The notes: generated from the letters alone by a model not told the origin. A stretch of 23,209 bases of DNA from Flavobacteriaceae bacterium (GCA_029238555.1 JAQWFV010000153.1:1-23209), one strand, 5' to 3'; positions 8,117-16,648 are shown, numbered from the stretch's first letter. Program-made: numbers and translations.

Positions 8117-8592
8117 TAAGATTTATTTTTCTTTCGTTTTTTCTTCTTTTTTTTGGTTTTCTTAAAACCTTCTTCTTGCAGGGCAATGAAAGCGTCATAC
8201 TTCTCAGCAGGTAAACCAGATTTTAGGGCCTCTTCTTGTTCCTTGTCAATTTTTTCTACTGCTGCCCTTATTTGGTCTACATCTGATAATTTAAGCAGCT
8301 GTAATTCTATTCTCTTTTGTACAGAATTCACTAGGATGGTTCTTAAAACAGCTACCTCAAAAGCACTGAGGTCTAAAGCCTCTTTGAAAGCGTCCATTTG
8401 AAGATCTACAATTTGCTCTGCTGTAAGGTTTTCCGGTTTCTCTTGCCTTTGTGGTGCCTGAGGAGCCAGTGATTGTCTTCTACCTGTCTGTGGATTTCTA
8501 CCCATTCCCATACCACCCATACCAAATTGCGAAAAGGCTTCTGTACTTAAAGAAGTGATTAAAATCAATAAAAGGGTTTTAATTGCTTTCAT
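8116..8592 (-). CDS. Small exported protein, Met/Gly-rich N-terminus and poly-Lys tail
   Basis: A 158-residue protein with a clear signal peptide (1-22, ending AFSQ). The mature part starts with FGMGGMGMGRNPQTGRR (23-39), continues through a Gln/Pro-rich linker, then a helical region (about 56-143; LTAEQIVDLQMDAFKEALDLS and a Glu/Lys-rich helix) of the size and style of Spy/CpxP-like periplasmic helical proteins. It ends in a strongly basic tail (144-157, mostly Lys). The stop and the ATG of the receptor gene share one A (TAATG), so the two proteins are probably made together. A role in folding, sensing or metal binding around the barrel is possible but unproven; I do not know a named family. 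Start ATG at 8592, 71 bases after prfB with no terminator visible between. Confidence 0.82.
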   Translation of the reverse strand: MKAIKTLLLILITSLSTEAFSQFGMGGMGMGRNPQTGRRQSLAPQAPQRQEKPENLTAEQIVDLQMDAFKEALDLSAFEVAVLRTILVNSVQKRIELQLLKLSDVDQIRAAVEKIDKEQEEALKSGLPAEKYDAFIALQEEGFKKTKKKKKKRKKNKS

Positions 8593-8663
8593 AGTGATGT
8601 TTGTTAGATTTTAAAATTAGACCTTGGTTTAGTCTCAAAAAGTTAAAGGTTTGTTAAAACAAT

Positions 8664-9774
8664 TTATTCTGTTTCCTCGTTTTGTCCCATAAGCATTAAA
8701 AACCCTTTAAGGAATGGGTCTAAATGGCCATCTAAAACAGCGTCAACATCTCCAGTTTCTGTGCCTGACCTCACGTCTTTAACCAGTTTATAAGGATGTA
8801 GCACATAATTTCTAATCTGAGACCCCCATTCAATCTTCATTTTGGAAGATTCTATCTCAGACCGTGCTTCTTGCCTTTTTCTGAGCTCAATTTCATACAA
8901 CTGAGATTTGAGGAGTTTCATGGCATTTTCCCTATTGTCTAATTGAGAACGTGTTTCTGAATTGTGAATAATAATACCAGTAGGGTGGTGGGTTAAGATC
9001 ACCTTTGTTTCTACTTTGTTGACATTCTGACCACCTGCACCTCCAGACCTAGCAAAGGCCCAAGAAATGTCTGCAGGATTAATGACAATTTCAATGCTGT
9101 CGTCAATCAGCGGATACACATACACTGAGGCAAAAGAAGTGTGTCTCTTAGCATTGCTGTCAAAAGGAGAAATACGGACCAACCTATGTACCCCATTCTC
9201 TCCTTTAAGCCAACCAAAAGCAAAATCGCCTTCAATCCCTAAGGTCACCGTCTTAACTCCAGCAACATCTCCCTCTTGATAATTGAGTTCTTTAATTTTA
9301 AACCCCGCTTTTTGACTCCACATCATATACATGCGCATAAGCATGGCAGCCCAGTCACAACTCTCTGTTCCACCAGCACCAGCGGTAATCTGTAGGACTG
9401 CAGAGAGGTTGTCTCCCTCTTCAGAAAGCATATTTCTAAATTCCAGGTCTTCTAAAACATCCAATGTGTTTTGGTAGGCTGTCTTAAGTTCTTCTTCACC
9501 AATTTCACCAGCATCTGCAAATTCCATCATCACAGCCAAGTCTTCAATAAGTGTTTTGGCTTTTTCATAGCCTAGTACCCATATTTTCTTTGATTGTATG
9601 AATTTTAGTTGTGCTTGTGCTTTTTGTGGTTGGTTCCAAAAGTCAGGTGCGAGGGTTTTTTCTTCCTCGTTCTCAATTTCAATGCGCTTGGCATCTACGT
9701 CAAAGATACCTCCTTAACGCACCAAGGCGATCTAAAAGATCTTTGTATTGATCTGTAGTGAGCATAGTAGTCAT
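8664..9774 (-). CDS. prfB: Peptide chain release factor 2 (programmed +1 frameshift)
   Basis: RF2 recognises UAA and UGA stop codons and triggers peptide release. It is encoded in two frames: 24 codons from ATG 9774 to CTT (9705-9703), then TGA (9702-9700). A +1 shift skips base 9702 and reading continues as GAC to the stop at 8664, giving 369 residues (E. coli RF2 has 365). The codon-recognition tripeptide SPF (202-204, in [15 protein letters not shown]) identifies RF2 rather than RF1. The peptidyl-transferase motif GGQ (247-249) is in [16 protein letters not shown], with Ser at the residue matching E. coli 246. A second in-frame ATG at 9765 is an alternative start. A TATTTTTG -7 element at 9781-9788 would leave almost no leader for the 9774 start. 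Annotation that ignores the frameshift would truncate the protein at 9539 and lose 78 residues. Confidence 0.96.
9699..9714 (-). promoter_or_regulatory. prfB programmed +1 frameshift site
   Basis: On the minus strand: AGG AGG TAT CTT TGA C. The internal Shine-Dalgarno-like AGGAGG (9714-9709) sits one codon before the slippery CTT, followed by the in-frame UGA and C, the same arrangement as in E. coli prfB. RF2 shortage slows termination at UGA and favours the shift, so RF2 controls its own level. Confidence 0.96.
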
Positions 9775-9780
9775 TTTAAG

Positions 9781-9788
9781 CAAAAATA
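9781..9788 (-). promoter_or_regulatory. Candidate -7 element (TATTTTTG) for prfB
   Basis: Exact TAnnTTTG match on the minus strand, immediately upstream of the prfB ATG at 9774. A TTG (plus-strand complement at 9812-9814) is 23 bases further upstream, at the long end of the allowed spacing. Confidence 0.4.
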
Positions 9789-9798
9789 CTATTTACCC

Positions 9799-9828
9799 TT
9801 GGTTGTACCATCAATTTTAGTAAATTTA
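9799..9828 (+). promoter_or_regulatory. Candidate promoter for the zinc metalloprotease operon
   Basis: TTG (9799-9801), 19 bases, then TAAATTTA (9821-9828), one mismatch from TAnnTTTG. The leader of about 60 bases contains a small hairpin GGCCT-TTC-AGGCC (9846-9858). Confidence 0.4.
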
Positions 9829-9895
9829 GTTTTTAGTTAATTTTTGGCCTTTCAGGCCGATACCTCTTTTAATAACCGCCTTAAAAACCCAATCT

Positions 9896-12292
9896 ATGCG
9901 CGCTTTTTACACCCTTTGTTGCTTGTTAATGAGCAGTTTTGTTTTTGGTCAACTCAATTTAAACAAGACTCAATTTCAAAAATTCGATGGCTATTTCCCC
10001 TTTTATTATGACAATGACACAGATAAAATTTACCTAGAGGTAGCGGAATTAGACAAAGAGTTTCTCTACATTAATTCCCTGAGTAGTGGTATTGGAAGTA
10101 ATGATATTGGATTAGATCGAGGTCAATTGGGTGGAGAACGAGTGGTGTCTTTTAAAAAAATGGGGCAAAAGCTCATGCTCATTCAGCCCAACCTTCAATA
10201 CAGAGCCCTCACGGACAATGCCCTGGAAAAGGAATCTATTAAACAGGCGTTTGCTTCCTCCGTTTTATTTGGATTTCCTATTGAAACCATGTCCAATGGC
10301 AATTATATTATAGATATTACGGATTTTTTAATGCAAGATGCCCATGGTGTGAGCGATCGTTTGCAACAATCGAATCAGGGAAGTTTTTCTTTAGATAAAT
10401 CTAAGAGTGCTATGAATATGGAACGCACAAAAGCCTTCCCAAAAAACATTGAAATAGATGTTATGCTCACTTTTAAAGGAAAAGCCAAAGGAAGGTATCT
10501 AAGGTCTGTAGTACCTAGTCCAGATCTAGTGACTGTAGCACAACACCATTCATTTGTGGCCTTACCTGAATTAGATTTTGAGAAAAGAGCCTACGATCCT
10601 AGATCTGGAGCCTACTCCTTTTCATATATGGATTACGCCACTCCAGTGAGTAGCCCTATTGAAAAAAGGTATATAGCCAGACATAGATTAGAGAAAAAAG
10701 ATCCCAATGCCACGCTGAGTGAAGCAGTGGAGCCAATTATTTATTATTTAGACAATGGGACTCCAGAACCAGTGAGAACAGCGCTTTTAGAAGGTGGTAG
10801 ATGGTGGAATCAGGCCTTTGAAGCCATTGGATACAAAGACGCTTTTCAAGTTAAAATGTTGCCTGAAGATGCAGATCCACTAGATGTAAGATATAATGTC
10901 ATTCAATGGATTCACAGGTCTACTAGAGGGTGGAGTTATGGCAGTAATGTCTCGGATCCTCGTACAGGAGAAATTTTAAAAGGCCATGTTAGCCTGGGAA
11001 GTTTGAGAATAAGACAAGACTTTATGATTGCGCAAGCGCTCAGTAAAGAACCCTTTAAAAATAGAGACGACAACCACCAAGCTATGTTGGATATGGCCGT
11101 ATCGAGAATCAGACAATTGTCTGCCCATGAAATTGGACATACCTTAGGTTTCATGCACAATTTTGCTGCAAGTGCCCATCAAAAAGCCTCTGTGATGGAT
11201 TATCCACACCCTCAATTTGAGCTCAAAGAAGGCGAGGTATCTTTTTCTAATGCTTATGAAACAGGTATTGGATCTTGGGATAAAGTCAGTGTGGCTTATT
11301 CTTATAGCGATTTTCCAGACAGTGTAAAAGATGAGCAAGCTGCCTTGAATGCTATTTTGGAAGCGGCATCGGCCGAAGGCCAAAAATACCTGTCAGATTC
11401 AGATGCGAGACCCGCTGGAAGTGCGAGTGCTTTTGCCCACCTTTGGGACAACGGTGCCACAGCAGCACAGGGACTAAAAGATGTTTTGGCGGTGCGTTCC
11501 AAGGCTATTGATCAGTTTGGTATTCATAATATTCGCCAAGGAGAACCACTATCTGTATTGGAAGACGTGTTTGTGCCACTATATTTTTTTCACCGTTATC
11601 AGGCAGAGGCTACCGCTAAAGTCATAGGTGGAATAGACTATAGCTATCAAGTAAAAGGCAGTAATCAGCAAGATGCTTATTCCATTGCACCCAAAGCGCA
11701 AAAAGAAGCGTTAAGGATGTTGTTACGCACTTTAGACGCTGCTGAAATGGCCATTCCTGAAGAAAAATTATCACTTTTCCCTCCGAGATCTCCTTCCTAC
11801 AATAGTGGTAGAGAATCCTTTAAAGGAAAAACGGGGGTGACCTTTGATCCATTGTCTGCACCAGAAACGTCTGCAGACATGACTTTAGGTTTTCTATTGC
11901 ACCCTCAACGGGCTACTAGATTAATTCAACAGAAGGCGCTAGACAAAAACCAGCTAGATTTAGAAGGGGTTTTGTCTGCTTTGTGGCAGGCTACTATTGG
12001 TCTTAAGCACAAGAATGACTATGTGAATAATGTGCAGTTGAATATTAATTTTAGGGTGTTTACGCATTTGTTGAATTTGGCTCAGCAAGAAATGGTTCAC
12101 CCACAAGTAAATGCCATAGCCCACGCTTTTTTAAAAGAAAAGGCGACTATGTTGTCTGCCTCTAAAGATCTGTATAAGCAAGAATTATTCAGAAGGTACA
12201 GCGCATTTTTGAAATCTCCTGAGAATTTTAAGGTAATTCCTGCGCCAACGGTACCAGATGGATCTCCTATTGGGATGAATTGCTCATTTTAA
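9896..12292 (+). CDS. Exported zinc-dependent metalloprotease (DUF5117/DUF5118-type, metzincin motif)
   Basis: A 798-residue protein with an N-terminal signal peptide (1-19, ending FVFGQ). The catalytic motif HEIGHTLGFMH (411-421) gives the three zinc-binding His and the general-base Glu of the HExxHxxGxxH metzincins. SVMDYP (432-437) supplies the Met-turn. The family of long bacterial proteases with DUF5118 and DUF5117 domains before the catalytic domain fits: the conserved AFEAIGYKDAFQVK and NVIQWIHRSTRGWSYG segments precede the active site, and a helical C-terminal region follows. It is likely periplasmic or secreted and cleaves proteins or peptides; the substrate is unknown. Threonine aldolase starts 10 bases after its stop, so the two probably form an operon. 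Start is the ATG at 9896. Confidence 0.9.
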   Translation: MRAFYTLCCLLMSSFVFGQLNLNKTQFQKFDGYFPFYYDNDTDKIYLEVAELDKEFLYINSLSSGIGSNDIGLDRGQLGGERVVSFKKMGQKLMLIQPNLQYRALTDNALEKESIKQAFASSVLFGFPIETMSNGNYIIDITDFLMQDAHGVSDRLQQSNQGSFSLDKSKSAMNMERTKAFPKNIEIDVMLTFKGKAKGRYLRSVVPSPDLVTVAQHHSFVALPELDFEKRAYDPRSGAYSFSYMDYATPVSSPIEKRYIARHRLEKKDPNATLSEAVEPIIYYLDNGTPEPVRTALLEGGRWWNQAFEAIGYKDAFQVKMLPEDADPLDVRYNVIQWIHRSTRGWSYGSNVSDPRTGEILKGHVSLGSLRIRQDFMIAQALSKEPFKNRDDNHQAMLDMAVSRIRQLSAHEIGHTLGFMHNFAASAHQKASVMDYPHPQFELKEGEVSFSNAYETGIGSWDKVSVAYSYSDFPDSVKDEQAALNAILEAASAEGQKYLSDSDARPAGSASAFAHLWDNGATAAQGLKDVLAVRSKAIDQFGIHNIRQGEPLSVLEDVFVPLYFFHRYQAEATAKVIGGIDYSYQVKGSNQQDAYSIAPKAQKEALRMLLRTLDAAEMAIPEEKLSLFPPRSPSYNSGRESFKGKTGVTFDPLSAPETSADMTLGFLLHPQRATRLIQQKALDKNQLDLEGVLSALWQATIGLKHKNDYVNNVQLNINFRVFTHLLNLAQQEMVHPQVNAIAHAFLKEKATMLSASKDLYKQELFRRYSAFLKSPENFKVIPAPTVPDGSPIGMNCSF

Positions 12293-12302
12293 TCCTGTAT
12301 TG

Positions 12303-13325
12303 ATGGAAATTAACTTAATAAGCGATACGGTCACTACGCCTACTAAAGGGATGTTAGCGGCCATGATGTCTGCTAAAGTAGGAGACGACGTATTTAAAGA
12401 AGACGCAACAGTAAATGCCCTAGAAGAAAAAACTGCGGCACTATTTGGTATGGAAGCTGCCTTGTTTTTCCCCTCGGGGACTATGGCCAACCAAACAGCC
12501 ATTAAAGTGCACACGCAGCCAGGAGAACAGCTCATATGTGATCATTACGCCCATATTTTTAATTATGAGGGTGGGGGAGTGAGCTTTAATTCTGGTGTGT
12601 CTTGTAAATTAATAGCAGGACACAGGGGGATGATTACGGCAAATCAAGTTACTGCGGCCATTAATCCTCCGGATTTTTACCACAGTCCTTTGACCACTTT
12701 GGTGAGTTTGGAAAATACCACCAATAAAGGAGGCGGTGCTATTTGGGATTTTCAGGAAATGAAAGCGATTAAAGAAGTTTGCACCGCTCACGGACTTAAA
12801 TTTCATTTAGATGGGGCAAGGCTTTGGAATGCACTGGCTGTGACTGGAGAAGATCCTAAACTTTACGGTAATTTATTCGATTCCATAAGTGTTTGTTTGT
12901 CTAAAGGCCTAGGGTGTCCTGTAGGCTCTGTTTTATTGGGGTCTAAAGATTTTATAGCCAAAGCACTTAGGGTTAGAAAGGTTTTTGGTGGCGGTATGAG
13001 GCAAGCTGGTTTCTTAGCTGCTGCAGGTATTTATGCCTTGGACCATCACAGGGAAAGGCTCAAAGAAGACCACAAGAAAGCTAAAGATATTGAAGCAATC
13101 TTATCTGAAAAAGACTTTATTGCTTCCGTATCTCCTGTAGACACGAACATCATTATTTTTGAGCTCAATGAGTCTGTATTAGATATTGAGGCGTTTATGC
13201 ACAAAATGGATGAAAATAACATTAGGCTAATTTCAATGGGATCAGGGAAATTGCGATTGGTGACCCATCTCAATTACACCGATGAGATGCACAGCCATTT
13301 ATTGTCAATTTTAAATCGTTTTTAA
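12303..13325 (+). CDS. Low-specificity L-threonine aldolase
   Basis: A PLP-dependent (fold type I) enzyme cleaving L-threonine or L-allo-threonine to glycine and acetaldehyde. At 340 residues it is the usual size. Family marks: N-terminal INLISDTVTTPTKGM (3-17), PSGTMANQTA (57-66) as the phosphate-side loop, HLDGARLWNA (168-177) with the PLP-ring Asp, and the Schiff-base lysine in VCLSKGLGCPVGS (Lys201). Cytoplasmic; feeds glycine and one-carbon metabolism. The TTG at 12300 directly before the ATG is not needed; the ATG at 12303 is taken. It lies 10 bases downstream of the exported protease, consistent with joint use of peptide-derived amino acids. Confidence 0.92.
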   Translation: MEINLISDTVTTPTKGMLAAMMSAKVGDDVFKEDATVNALEEKTAALFGMEAALFFPSGTMANQTAIKVHTQPGEQLICDHYAHIFNYEGGGVSFNSGVSCKLIAGHRGMITANQVTAAINPPDFYHSPLTTLVSLENTTNKGGGAIWDFQEMKAIKEVCTAHGLKFHLDGARLWNALAVTGEDPKLYGNLFDSISVCLSKGLGCPVGSVLLGSKDFIAKALRVRKVFGGGMRQAGFLAAAGIYALDHHRERLKEDHKKAKDIEAILSEKDFIASVSPVDTNIIIFELNESVLDIEAFMHKMDENNIRLISMGSGKLRLVTHLNYTDEMHSHLLSILNRF

Positions 13326-13359
13326 CGTATAATCTAATTAAGTCCTCTTATTTATTAGG

Positions 13360-13367
13360 TATTTTTG
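13360..13367 (+). promoter_or_regulatory. Candidate -7 element (TATTTTTG) for the oligopeptidase gene
   Basis: Exact TAnnTTTG match 20 bases before the ATG at 13388, predicting a leader of about 15 bases. No convincing -33 TTG is seen. Confidence 0.4.
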
Positions 13368-13387
13368 TGGCTTTTAAATAAAATCAT

Positions 13388-15448
13388 ATGACTTTTCCTA
13401 ATACGCCTCAGGCAGCAAAGAAAAATAAAACACTATTACATTTAGGTTTTGAAAGAGTAGATCCATATTTCTGGATGAATGAGAGAGATGCCCCAGAAGT
13501 GATGGAGTACCTTGAAGCAGAAAATAACTATTACGATCAGGCTACAGCTCATACAAAAGAATTTCAAGCTAGTCTTTTTGAAGAAATGAAGTCTAGAATT
13601 AAAGAAGACGACAGTTCTGTTCCCTATAAGCACAACGGATATTGGTATATTACCAAGTATGAACTTGGAAAAGAATACCCTATTTATACCCGTAAAAAAG
13701 GACATTTATCTGCTGAAGAAGAATTATTGTTAGATTGTAATGTTTTGGCAGAAAACTATGAGTATTTTAGTTTGGGAGGTTTCTCTGTGAGTCCTGACAA
13801 TACTTTATGTGTTTTTTCTACTGACACGGTGTCTAGGAGACAATACACCTTACACGTTAAAAATATAATCACTGGTGAGTTGTTATTGGACAGAATAGAG
13901 AATACCACTGGAAGCGCTAGTTGGGCTGCTGATAATCAGACCTTTTTTTACACTTCAAAAAACGAACAGACCCTCAGATCGGAGGCAATCTATAGACATA
14001 AGATAGGACAGGACAATGAAGATGTAAAGATTTATGAAGAGTTGGACGAAACCTTTAATGCTTATGTTTTTAAAACAAAGAGTAAGAAATATATTGTCAT
14101 TGGATCTTCTAGTACCTTAACAACGGAATACAGCATTTTTCGAGCAGACGAGCCAGAAGCTACCCCTGTTATTTTTAGCCCTAGGACGAGAGGTTTAGAG
14201 TATGATTTAAACCATTACGGAGACCACTTTTATGTGCTCACTAATAAAGATGAAGCCGTTAATTTTAAGGTGATGAAAGTTCATGAGTCCAACACCCATA
14301 TGTCTCATTGGGAGGACTTTATACCTCATAGACCTGAAGTGTTACTTGAAGACATTACCATCTTTAAAGACTATTATGTGCTCTCAGAGAGAACGAACGG
14401 TTTAAGTTGTATTCAAATTGTTCCATGGGACACGAGTACAGCACCTCATTACTTGCCTTTTGACAATGAAACCTATACCGCATATGTAGGAACAAATCCT
14501 GAATTTGATACACAAATGCTTCGTTTTGGCTATAATAGTATGACTACGCCAGCTAGTGTATACGATTACAATATGGCTACTAAATCCAAAGAACTTTTGA
14601 AGCAACAAGAAGTTTTAGGTGGTACTTTTAAAGAGGAGAATTATGCTTCTCAAAGGGTTTGGGCTACCGCTAAAGACGGTGTAAAGGTGCCTATTTCATT
14701 AGTGTATCACAAAGACACCCCTTTAGATGGAAGCAGTCCTTTGCTTCAATACGGTTACGGTTCTTATGGACATACTTCAGATCCTTATTTTTCTACCGTG
14801 AGGCTGAGTTTATTGGACAGGGGATTTGTTTATGCTATTGCACATATTCGCGGGGGTGAATACTTGGGAAGACCCTGGTATGAAGACGGTAAATTGCTTA
14901 CTAAGCGCAATACCTTTACAGATTTCATAGCCTGTTCAGAATTTTTAATCTCAGAAAAATTCACTTCTGCTAAGGGCTTGTTTGCCTATGGCGGATCTGC
15001 CGGTGGACTTTTAATGGGAGCAGTTATGAATATGGCCCCAAATCTATACAAAGGGATTATAGCCAGTGTGCCATTTGTAGATGTAGTTACTACCATGTTA
15101 GATAGCAGTATTCCACTTACCACTGGGGAGTATGACGAATGGGGTAACCCAAATGAAGTAGATTATTACAATTATATGATGTCTTATTCTCCTTATGACA
15201 ATGTCAGCGCTCAAGACTATCCAAATACATTGATTATAACGGGTTATCACGATTCTCAAGTACAGTATTGGGAGCCTGCCAAATGGGTGGCTAAATTGAG
15301 GGACTTAAAGACCGATCAAAATACTTTGTTATTCAATACTAATATGGAAGCAGGACATTCAGGTGCTTCGGGTAGGTTCGAGGCTTTAAGGGAAATTGCC
15401 AAAGAATATGCCTTTATTTTAGATTTAGCCCAGAAAATAGGGGTTTAA
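13388..15448 (+). CDS. Oligopeptidase B (S9A serine peptidase)
   Basis: Cleaves short peptides after basic residues. At 686 residues it is the full length of the family. It has an N-terminal cap and seven-bladed beta-propeller (about 1-410) and a C-terminal alpha/beta-hydrolase domain. The catalytic triad is Ser537 in GGSAGG (535-540), Asp622 in GYHDSQVQYWEP and His657 in MEAGHSGASGRFE. The stretches VPFVDVVTTMLDSSIPLTTGEY-like and EWGNP (561-587) and YWEPAKWVAKLR are nearly the same as in E. coli OpdB (PtrB), so this is oligopeptidase B rather than prolyl oligopeptidase. No signal peptide, therefore cytoplasmic, where it would finish degradation of imported peptides. Start is the ATG at 13388. 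No terminator is visible between it and capA. Confidence 0.93.
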   Translation: MTFPNTPQAAKKNKTLLHLGFERVDPYFWMNERDAPEVMEYLEAENNYYDQATAHTKEFQASLFEEMKSRIKEDDSSVPYKHNGYWYITKYELGKEYPIYTRKKGHLSAEEELLLDCNVLAENYEYFSLGGFSVSPDNTLCVFSTDTVSRRQYTLHVKNIITGELLLDRIENTTGSASWAADNQTFFYTSKNEQTLRSEAIYRHKIGQDNEDVKIYEELDETFNAYVFKTKSKKYIVIGSSSTLTTEYSIFRADEPEATPVIFSPRTRGLEYDLNHYGDHFYVLTNKDEAVNFKVMKVHESNTHMSHWEDFIPHRPEVLLEDITIFKDYYVLSERTNGLSCIQIVPWDTSTAPHYLPFDNETYTAYVGTNPEFDTQMLRFGYNSMTTPASVYDYNMATKSKELLKQQEVLGGTFKEENYASQRVWATAKDGVKVPISLVYHKDTPLDGSSPLLQYGYGSYGHTSDPYFSTVRLSLLDRGFVYAIAHIRGGEYLGRPWYEDGKLLTKRNTFTDFIACSEFLISEKFTSAKGLFAYGGSAGGLLMGAVMNMAPNLYKGIIASVPFVDVVTTMLDSSIPLTTGEYDEWGNPNEVDYYNYMMSYSPYDNVSAQDYPNTLIITGYHDSQVQYWEPAKWVAKLRDLKTDQNTLLFNTNMEAGHSGASGRFEALREIAKEYAFILDLAQKIGV

Positions 15449-15459
15449 AAAAAAACAAT

Positions 15460-15467
15460 TAAATTTG
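15460..15467 (+). promoter_or_regulatory. Candidate -7 element (TAAATTTG) for the capA-like gene
   Basis: Exact TAnnTTTG match in the gap after the oligopeptidase gene; transcription would start near 15474, at the edge of the inverted repeat at 15472-15489. The -33 region is weak. Confidence 0.5.
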
Positions 15468-15471
15468 CAGT

Positions 15472-15489
15472 ATATTCTTTTGAGAATAT
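15472..15489. repeat. Perfect inverted repeat in the capA leader
   Basis: ATATTCT (15472-15478), TTTG spacer, AGAATAT (15483-15489), directly downstream of the -7 element and 19 bases before the ATG. It could be a repressor operator or a 5' mRNA hairpin; there is no T-run, so it is not a terminator. Confidence 0.6.
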
Positions 15490-15508
15490 CTAAAACAAAA
15501 ACAGTTAC

Positions 15509-16543
15509 ATGCATAAAAAGATACATGCTCACAACAGTATCCTACCTCTTATAGGAAAAACACCGCTTGTACAACTTCAAAAGACCGTTCATGGTTTTGA
15601 GGGTGAATTTTACGCTAAATTAGAAGCTTTTAACCCTGGCCATTCTGCTAAAGACAGAATTGCACAACATATTATTGCTATAGCAGAAGAAAAAGGTTTA
15701 TTGAAACCAGGAGACACTATAGTGGAAACTACCTCTGGGAATACTGGTTTTAGTGTTGCCATGGTGAGCGCGATAAAAGGGTATAAATGTATTTTAGCAG
15801 TGAGTTCTAAATCTTCTCCAGATAAAATAGATATGTTAAGGGCCATGGGTGCTGAGGTTCATGTTTGCCCTGCCCACGTAAGTGCAGACGATCCAAGGTC
15901 TTATTACGAGGTCGCTAAGAATATTCACAAAAACACCCCAAATTCTATTTATATTAACCAGTATTTTAACAGTCTTAATACCGAGGCTCACTATCGCAGT
16001 ACTGGTCCAGAAATATGGGAAGACACCAATGGACAAATTACCCATTTGGTAGCCTGTAGTGGTACTGGAGGAACTATTTCAGGTACAGCACAATTCTTAA
16101 AAGAACAGAATCCAGAAATTAAAGTCATAGGAATAGACGCTTATGGATCTATTTTAAAAGGATATCACGAAACAGGTGAAATTAATCCAGAAGATATTTT
16201 TCCATACAGAATAGAAGGTTTAGGGAAAAATCTAGTCCCTACAGCGACTGATTTTAATGCGATTGATTATTTTATAAAAGTGACTGATCACGAAAGTGCC
16301 CACACTGCTAGGGAAATTTCTAAATCCGAAGGAATTTTTGCGGGTTATACCTCAGGTGCAGCATTACAAGGTGTAAAACAACTTAGTGCCTCTGGGGTAT
16401 TTGATAAAAACGCAAAAGTGGTTGTCATTTTTCCTGATCACGGTTCAAAATACATGAGTAAAATTTACTCTGACGAGTGGATGTCTGCTCAAGGTTTCCT
16501 TGATGAGTCTAAAATATTATATACACAAAAGGCGTCAAGATAG
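15509..16543 (+). CDS. capA: Cystathionine-beta-synthase-like PLP enzyme, probable cysteate synthase (CapA)
   Basis: A 344-residue fold-type II PLP enzyme. The Schiff-base lysine is Lys48 in [16 protein letters not shown] (75-80) is the substrate loop, SGTGGT (184-189) binds the PLP phosphate, and TSGAA (281-285) holds the ring nitrogen. The C-terminal half ([16 protein letters not shown], then [18 protein letters not shown]) follows the human CBS catalytic core better than CysK, but the heme and Bateman CBS domains are absent. Capnocytophaga CapA, which makes cysteate from O-phosphoserine and sulfite, is described as close to CBS, and here a CapB-like gene is next, so capA is my preferred call (inference). 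A cysteine synthase or CBS acting in sulfur-amino-acid metabolism is the alternative. Cytoplasmic. The active-site loop has GHSAK where most relatives have GGSVK. Confidence 0.75.
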   Translation: MHKKIHAHNSILPLIGKTPLVQLQKTVHGFEGEFYAKLEAFNPGHSAKDRIAQHIIAIAEEKGLLKPGDTIVETTSGNTGFSVAMVSAIKGYKCILAVSSKSSPDKIDMLRAMGAEVHVCPAHVSADDPRSYYEVAKNIHKNTPNSIYINQYFNSLNTEAHYRSTGPEIWEDTNGQITHLVACSGTGGTISGTAQFLKEQNPEIKVIGIDAYGSILKGYHETGEINPEDIFPYRIEGLGKNLVPTATDFNAIDYFIKVTDHESAHTAREISKSEGIFAGYTSGAALQGVKQLSASGVFDKNAKVVVIFPDHGSKYMSKIYSDEWMSAQGFLDESKILYTQKASR

Positions 16544-16596
16544 TCTTTTATAACACATTTATTCATTTAACAACTGTAGACACAGACCCTAAATAA

Positions 16597-16629
16597 TTGA
16601 GGAGTCTTGTTAAAAATTAATTACTTTTG
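16597..16629 (+). promoter_or_regulatory. Candidate promoter for the capB-like gene
   Basis: TTG (16597-16599), 22 bases, then TACTTTTG (16622-16629), an exact TAnnTTTG. Transcription near 16635 leaves about 14 bases before the ATG at 16649, and rules out an upstream TTG start at 16607. Confidence 0.55.
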
Positions 16630-16648
16630 TAGCATATTCAAAACACGC

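Noticed and set aside
8116..8160. Frameshift fusion of the Lys-tailed protein with the downstream barrel via the A-runs
   Set aside because: In the barrel frame a TAA stands three codons before its ATG, so a -1 shift would terminate and not join the proteins.
5597..8592. SusC/SusD polysaccharide-utilisation pair
   Set aside because: The barrel has a regulatory-like domain and plug, but the partner gene encodes a 158-residue helical Lys-tailed protein, not a SusD-type lipoprotein, and no carbohydrate enzymes are nearby.
8664..9539. prfB as a 291-residue gene beginning at 9539
   Set aside because: That start is an internal TTG; the frame continues upstream through a standard +1 frameshift site to an ATG at 9774, and the missing N-terminal domain is required for RF2.
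16607..16648. TTG start adding 14 residues to the CapB-like protein
   Set aside because: The -7 promoter element TACTTTTG (16622-16629) lies inside that extension, and the ATG at 16649 starts the natural family N-terminus.
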